Positions 6,452 to 10,120 of a DNA stretch of 10,120 nucleotides are shown in pieces; the stretch's first letter is position 1, and the number at the start of each line of letters is the position of its first letter. The notes beneath the pieces were generated by a model, which did not search any database, was not told where the DNA came from, and worked only from the letters and a program-made list of their open reading frames with translations. The DNA comes from Bacteroidales bacterium H4 (GTDB lineage Bacteria; Bacteroidota; Bacteroidia; Bacteroidales; Muribaculaceae), in NCBI GenBank assembly GCA_001701165.1, contig DAAP01000019.1, positions 1 to 10,120 of the forward strand, read 5' to 3'. The translations under genes and the position numbers were made by a program.

Positions 6452-7327
6452 TCAGCTGTTATCGGCTATTCGCCGCAGGTATTGGCCATAGTCGGTGTTT
6501 GACATCTTTTGCGCCAGATTGCGCAGTTGCTCGGCATCGATAAATCCTCGGCGGAAGGCAACTTCCTCGAGTGCGGCAATCTTTAGGTCGGTACGTTTCT
6601 CGATGGCAGCTACGAAGTTGGATGCGTCCAACAGCGAGTCTACGGTACCTGTATCCAACCATGCAAATCCGCGGCCGAAGCACTGGACGCGCAGGCGTCG
6701 AGCATTGAGATACGCCTCGTTGACTGCTGTGATTTCGAGCTCGCCGCGTGCCGATGGTTTGACTTGTGCCGCAATTTCGGGTGCGTCTGCCGGATAGAAG
6801 TACAGGCCGACAACGGCTTTGTCGCTTTCGGGTTGTGTCGGTTTTTCGACAATGCGCAGCGGGATGCCATCTGCGTCCAGGGTGACCACGCCATAGCGTC
6901 GTGGATCGGGCACGGTATATCCGAATATCGTGGCGTATCCGTGTGCGGCGTCTTCGACGGCGCGGCGCATCATTCCACTGAATCCCTGACCATAGAATAT
7001 ATTGTCTCCCAGGACGAGGCAAACATCGTCACCGGCGCAAAATTCACTGCCGATTACTAAGGCTTGTGCCAGACCTTCGGGTCGGGGCTGTTCGGCGTAG
7101 CTGAAGCGTACGCCCAGCTCTTCGCCCGTGCCGAGCAGGCGGCGAAACGAGCCCAGGTCTTCCGGAGTGGAGATGACGAGAATGTCTCGTATGCCGGCCA
7201 GCATGAGTGCGCTCACCGGGTAATACACCATGGGTTTGTCGTATATTGGCAGCAATTGCTTGGATGTGCCGCGTGTCATAGGGTGCAGCCGTGTGCCGGA
7301 ACCTCCGGCCAGAACTATGCCTTTCAT
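6452..7327 (-). CDS. rmlA: Glucose-1-phosphate thymidylyltransferase
   Basis: Joins dTTP and glucose-1-phosphate to dTDP-glucose and pyrophosphate, the entry step to dTDP-deoxysugars. At 291 aa it has the usual family length. The nucleotide-binding signature GGSGTRLHPMT is at 8-18, with SKQLLPIYDKPM (22-33), EQPRPEGLAQAL (79-90), LGDNIFYG (106-113), with Asp108 a metal ligand, EKP (161-163) and WLDTGT (223-228), with Asp226 a second metal ligand. The ATG is followed at once by KGIVLAGG, so the start is secure. It is the first gene of a cassette with the tandem-cupin protein and the aminotransferase. I see no canonical promoter in the 159 nt between it and the response regulator gene, so it may use a weaker promoter or readthrough from the signalling operon. 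Confidence 0.95.
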   Translation of the reverse strand: MKGIVLAGGSGTRLHPMTRGTSKQLLPIYDKPMVYYPVSALMLAGIRDILVISTPEDLGSFRRLLGTGEELGVRFSYAEQPRPEGLAQALVIGSEFCAGDDVCLVLGDNIFYGQGFSGMMRRAVEDAAHGYATIFGYTVPDPRRYGVVTLDADGIPLRIVEKPTQPESDKAVVGLYFYPADAPEIAAQVKPSARGELEITAVNEAYLNARRLRVQCFGRGFAWLDTGTVDSLLDASNFVAAIEKRTDLKIAALEEVAFRRGFIDAEQLRNLAQKMSNTDYGQYLRRIADNS

Positions 7328-7486
7328 TGTCGTATGCGCTTGTGGTACCTGTGTGTCGTATTGTCGTGGACAGGTTTTGACGAGTTAGGGATGTGGATGC
7401 AACTACAAGCAAGCACCATGACACCGTGGCGGCTGATGCTGCCGTCGATGCCACAGAGCATGCGCCGTAGTCTTTGCCTCACAGCT

Positions 7487-8200
7487 TTATTGCTTGGAGG
7501 CGTCGCCCGATTCGGGGGCTATGAGCTTGTAGCCTTTGCCGTGGATGTTGATGATTTCGATGGATGGGTCGTCTTTAAGGTGCTTGCGCAGCTTGGTGAT
7601 ATAGACGTCCATGGAGCGTGCGTTGAAGTAGTTGTCGTCTATCCAGATGGTCTTGAGCGCATAATTGCGTTCCAGAATCTCGTTGACGTGTGCGCACAGC
7701 AGTGTCAGCAGCTCGCTTTCTTTGGTGGTGAGCTTGGTGACTTTATCGCGTATCATCAGCACCTGTTTCTGGGTGTCAAAAGTGAAGTCTCCAATCTTGT
7801 ACATGGTGATTTCTTTGCCTTTTTTGCCCTTGACGCGGCGCAGGATGGCTTCGAGGCGGAATACGAGTTCTTCCATCGAGAAAGGCTTGGTGATATAGTC
7901 GTCGGCGCCTATTTTGAAACCCTCAAGGATGTCTTCTTTGAGCGACTTGGCAGTCAGGAAGATGATGGGTACTTCGGAGTTGACGCTGCGGATTTCTTGC
8001 GCGAGGGCGAAACCGTCTTTCTTTGGCATCATTACGTCAAGGACGCAAATGTCGTATTTGCCTTTGAGAAAGGCTTTGTATCCGCTCTCGCCGTCGGCGA
8101 AGAGGTCGGCACTGAAACCTTTTTGTTGGAGGTATTCTCTGAGAAGCATACCGAGGCTTTCGTCGTCTTCGCAGAGAAGGATGCGTGTACGTTCGTCCAT
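7487..8200 (-). CDS. rprY: OmpR-family response regulator (RprY-like)
   Basis: DNA-binding response regulator of 237 aa. The receiver domain (about 5-122) has the acidic pair Asp12/Asp13, the phosphate-accepting Asp55 in VLDVMMPKKDG, Thr83 in FLTAKS, and Lys105 in ITKPFS. After a basic linker (RRVKGKKGKE) the winged-helix effector domain (about 135-229) carries LTTKESELLTLL, the recognition-helix region RSMDVYITKLRKHL, and the wing IINIHGKGYKL. It follows the kinase gene by 7 nt and is certainly its partner. Length, order and motifs match the RprXY system of Bacteroides. The symbol is assigned from general resemblance, since several OmpR-type pairs exist in this phylum. Target genes cannot be read from the window. 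Confidence 0.9.
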   Translation of the reverse strand: MDERTRILLCEDDESLGMLLREYLQQKGFSADLFADGESGYKAFLKGKYDICVLDVMMPKKDGFALAQEIRSVNSEVPIIFLTAKSLKEDILEGFKIGADDYITKPFSMEELVFRLEAILRRVKGKKGKEITMYKIGDFTFDTQKQVLMIRDKVTKLTTKESELLTLLCAHVNEILERNYALKTIWIDDNYFNARSMDVYITKLRKHLKDDPSIEIINIHGKGYKLIAPESGDASKQ

Positions 8201-8207
8201 AGTTGTA

Positions 8208-9746
8208 TCAGTTTTTTATTAATGGGAGTATTATTATGAATTTTGTTCCTACGTTGACTTGGCTCTCGAGGGTAATTTCGCCTCCGAGCTCCGAGATCAT
8301 CTTTTTTACGTAAGCCAGGCCAAGGCCGAAGCCTTTGACATCGTGTAGGTTGCCTGTGGGTACGCGGTAGAATTTTTCGAAGATGCGTTTCTGGTGTTCT
8401 TTGGATATTCCGATGCCGTTATCGGCTATGGTGATTTCGAGTCTTTCGCCGCTGAGGTCGCGAGTTCCAACCTTGAGCAGCAGCGGGGCGTCCTCGCGCG
8501 AGTATTTGACGGCATTATCCAGCAGATTGAAGATGACATTGGTAAAATGCATTTCGTCCACCTCGACAAGGGCGTCCATGGCGTCGAGGTGTGATTCGAT
8601 GCTGCCGCCCAGGCGTTCGGCCTTTAGTTTGAAGGTGTTGATGACGTTATATAGTACCAGGTTGACATCTACTTCGCTGAGCTTGAGTGTGGCCTTGGTG
8701 CCTTCGAACATAGACATCTGCAGCACCTTCTCGATCTGGAAGCGCAGGCGTTTGGTCTCGTCCGAGATTACTGACGAAATCTGCTGGAGCATTGACGGCG
8801 ACTTGCGCACGCTTTGGTCGTTGAGCATTTGCGCCGCCAGAGATATGGATGATACGGGCGTCTTGAACTCGTGGGTCATATTGTTGATAAAGTCGTTCTT
8901 CATTTCCGAGAGCTTCTTTTGGCGGAAGGCGGTGATGATGGTGAAGACAAATATCAGCAGTAGTATCAGTGTAAGTGCAAATGTCGGTACCATAAAGGCT
9001 ATGGACGAATACACATAATCCTTCTTTGTGGGGAAGTAGACACGCAGGAAGTAGTGCTTGTCGGCCGGGTCGTGCGGAAAGAGGATTTGCGTGAACATAT
9101 TGTTGTCGTTGACGCACGAGTTGTCAAAGCCCTCGGTCGCGTATGCCGGTACACCGGACTTGTTGACCACTGCAAAGGCGAATGGCAGGTCGTGCAATCC
9201 CATGGTATCCAGTTCTTCGCGCAGATAGCGGCGCACGCGTGTCGAGTCGGCGCGTTGCACTATGGGCTTACTGGAGGCTTGGGAGATGATGTCGAGTATG
9301 ACATCGTCTATCATGTTCTTCTGCATCAGGTACTGGTCGTGGAAGGAGGCACGCGAGCCCTGATAATGGTTGCCGCCAAAAAGACGGTTGTCGGTCTGCA
9401 AGTTAGTAATCTCGTTGGCATTACCCTTGATGGTCAAGTCGGCCTGCAGGCCGGAAGTGGTCGAGAGGGTGAAGCGTATGCCGCCCAACCGTGGAGTGGG
9501 GTCGCCGAGGTATTGTGCATATATTGATGTCGATTCTATCGAGTCAACTTCTTCTTCGAGGAAGTAGCGCGTCTCATCGTGAGCCAGGCGTACCGATACC
9601 GAGTGCATACTTTGCTTGGCCGCTTCGGTGAACTGGTCGAAGCGCATGCGGGCCATGTTGCGGACATATACTATCTGCATCACCAACAATCCCATGAATG
9701 TCAGTGCCATAAGTATTGTCAAAAGCCATATTGTCTTCTTCTTCAT
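8208..9746 (-). CDS. rprX: Membrane sensor histidine kinase (RprX-like)
   Basis: Two-component sensor kinase, 512 aa from the ATG ending at 9746. A first membrane helix (about residues 5-28) follows MKKKT. A periplasmic sensor region of about 220 residues has no motif I recognise. The second helix (about 250-273) leads into the HisKA domain, with the phospho-accepting His292 in THEFKTP. The ATPase domain has the N box (NLLDNAVKYS, about 407-416), G1 (ADNGIGI, 441-447), F box (FEKFYR) and G2 (GFGLGLAYVKK). An upstream in-frame ATG at 9797 would add 17 residues (MSEITTYCFLAQTLKET); the downstream start is preferred because MKKKTIWLL places a basic residue cluster directly before the membrane helix, and because GAAAGAG precedes it. 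The response regulator follows after 7 nt. The ligand is unknown. Confidence 0.9.
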   Translation of the reverse strand: MKKKTIWLLTILMALTFMGLLVMQIVYVRNMARMRFDQFTEAAKQSMHSVSVRLAHDETRYFLEEEVDSIESTSIYAQYLGDPTPRLGGIRFTLSTTSGLQADLTIKGNANEITNLQTDNRLFGGNHYQGSRASFHDQYLMQKNMIDDVILDIISQASSKPIVQRADSTRVRRYLREELDTMGLHDLPFAFAVVNKSGVPAYATEGFDNSCVNDNNMFTQILFPHDPADKHYFLRVYFPTKKDYVYSSIAFMVPTFALTLILLLIFVFTIITAFRQKKLSEMKNDFINNMTHEFKTPVSSISLAAQMLNDQSVRKSPSMLQQISSVISDETKRLRFQIEKVLQMSMFEGTKATLKLSEVDVNLVLYNVINTFKLKAERLGGSIESHLDAMDALVEVDEMHFTNVIFNLLDNAVKYSREDAPLLLKVGTRDLSGERLEITIADNGIGISKEHQKRIFEKFYRVPTGNLHDVKGFGLGLAYVKKMISELGGEITLESQVNVGTKFIIILPLIKN

Positions 9747-9972
9747 AGTCTCTTTCAGTGTCTGTGCCAAAAAGCAGTACGTCGTAATCTCTGACATAGG
9801 TCGGGCGGCGCGGTTTTAATCGGCTGCAATGCCTTGACAGCGCGGCCGGTCGTAATCGGGCAAATGCCTGTGGCCGATAGTGCGCAAGTCCCAATGACCT
9901 ATATTTTTTTAACAAACGGCATGGATAATTGTTTTATTGTCCCTGCCGGACGTCTGTTTTAACATTTGACCC

Positions 9973-10004
9973 CAAAATTAACATAAAAAATTCTTCTTTG
10001 CAAA
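9973..10004 (-). promoter_or_regulatory. Bacteroidota-type promoter for the rprX-rprY operon
   Basis: On the minus strand TTTG (10001-10004) is followed by 20 nt and TAATTTTG (9973-9980), fitting the Bacteroides consensus TTTG, 19-21 nt, TAnnTTTG. The surrounding AT-rich stretch (9958-10016) contrasts with the GC-rich flanks. If this is the only promoter, the start site near 9965-9970 gives a leader of about 220 nt before the chosen kinase start, unusually long for this phylum. Confidence 0.7.
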
Positions 10005-10016
10005 TTTTTTATAGAC

Positions 10017-10035
10017 TACCGCATTTCAGGCGGTA
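10017..10035. repeat. Inverted repeat upstream of the rprX promoter
   Basis: TACCGC and GCGGTA form a perfect 6-bp inverted repeat around a 7-nt spacer, ending 12 nt upstream of the -33 box. There is no T-run on either side, so it is not a terminator by form. Its position would suit a regulator binding site, but a chance repeat of this size is possible. Confidence 0.3.
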
Positions 10036-10120
10036 TAAGTCGGGCAAGGGCGGGCAAGTCGGGCGTGTAGCCTCGCTTCATTCGTTGCGGCCGTCTCCGG
10101 TGATACTAAGCATATAGACC

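Larger units (their letters stand above)
9798..10120. other. Intergenic region upstream of the sensor kinase operon
   Basis: About 320 nt with no convincing complete gene. It contains the rprX promoter (9973-10004). In its transcribed leader there is an interrupted GC-rich inverted repeat (CGGCC 9843-9847 with GGCCG 9872-9876, enclosing GGGC/GCCT). Upstream of the -33 box lies a perfect 6-bp inverted repeat (TACCGC 10017-10022, GCGGTA 10030-10035). A short 10-bp-period repeat, CGGGCAAG at 10041-10048 and 10051-10058, follows. At the extreme right edge one minus-strand frame reads VYMLSITGDGRNE and stops at 10078-10080, which could be the tail of a neighbouring minus-strand gene, but 13 residues are too few to decide. 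Confidence 0.5.

Noticed and set aside
6459..7022. A 187-residue minus-strand frame inside rmlA
   Set aside because: It is an arginine-rich out-of-frame shadow of rmlA, whose own frame holds every catalytic motif.
7426..7447. A small hairpin (GGCGGC/GCTGCC around TGAT) considered as the terminator of the signalling operon
   Set aside because: On the minus strand one of six pairs becomes a C/A mismatch and there is no T-run after it.
7064..8239. A 391-residue open frame on the plus strand across rmlA and the response regulator gene
   Set aside because: It lies antisense to two genes with intact, well-known motifs. Its translation is poor in recognisable domains and matches the composition expected from reverse-complemented codons of the real genes.
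9574..9915. A 113-residue minus-strand frame covering the kinase leader and N terminus, considered as a leader protein
   Set aside because: Most of it overlaps the kinase gene out of frame, its composition is low-complexity and basic, and no ribosome binding site or family resemblance supports it.
9929..10117. A 62-residue plus-strand frame at the right edge
   Set aside because: It crosses the AT-rich promoter and the GC-rich repeats, and nothing in it suggests a protein.

Overview
The window looks like a chromosomal segment from a Bacteroidota, most likely order Bacteroidales. A Muribaculaceae-like gut lineage is a guess from gene style and moderately high GC. The evidence is three-fold: two promoters match the Bacteroidota consensus (TTTG, 19-20 nt, TAnnTTTG) rather than the sigma70 one; the sensor kinase/regulator pair resembles RprX/RprY of Bacteroides; and the acyl-CoA dehydrogenase is the long form of about 566 aa linked to etfBA. 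All eight convincing genes lie on the minus strand, so the window reads from right to left.

Right end (10120 to 7487): an intergenic region of about 320 nt carries a good Bacteroidota promoter. It is followed by a two-gene signalling operon, a membrane sensor histidine kinase (rprX-like) and, 7 nt later, an OmpR-family response regulator (rprY-like).

Middle (7327 to 4220): a three-gene nucleotide-sugar cassette. It contains rmlA (glucose-1-phosphate thymidylyltransferase), a protein of two tandem FdtA/WxcM-type cupin domains (sugar 3,4-ketoisomerase family), and a DegT/DnrJ/EryC1-type PLP aminotransferase (FdtB/QdtB-like). Together they suggest synthesis of a dTDP-3-amino-3,6-dideoxyhexose. 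The dehydratase rmlB, an acetyltransferase and any glycosyltransferase are absent from the window, so the pathway must draw on genes elsewhere. The cupin protein is the most unusual gene here: its N-terminal repeat has lost both catalytic-type histidines, and its C-terminal repeat keeps them.

Left (4066 to 206): a clear promoter drives etfB, etfA and a long acyl-CoA dehydrogenase, closed by a strong intrinsic terminator just beyond the last stop. Sequence signatures in EtfB resemble the electron-bifurcating ETF type, which suggests an NADH-linked enoyl-CoA reductase/acyl-CoA dehydrogenase complex.

Far left (1 to about 200): non-coding, with a plus-strand structured element that resembles a terminator with a branched stem. 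It probably ends a gene lying left of the window. No RNA genes, CRISPR arrays, insertion sequences or clear prophage genes were seen. Most of the window is ordinary core metabolism and regulation; I see no strong candidate for a wholly new system.
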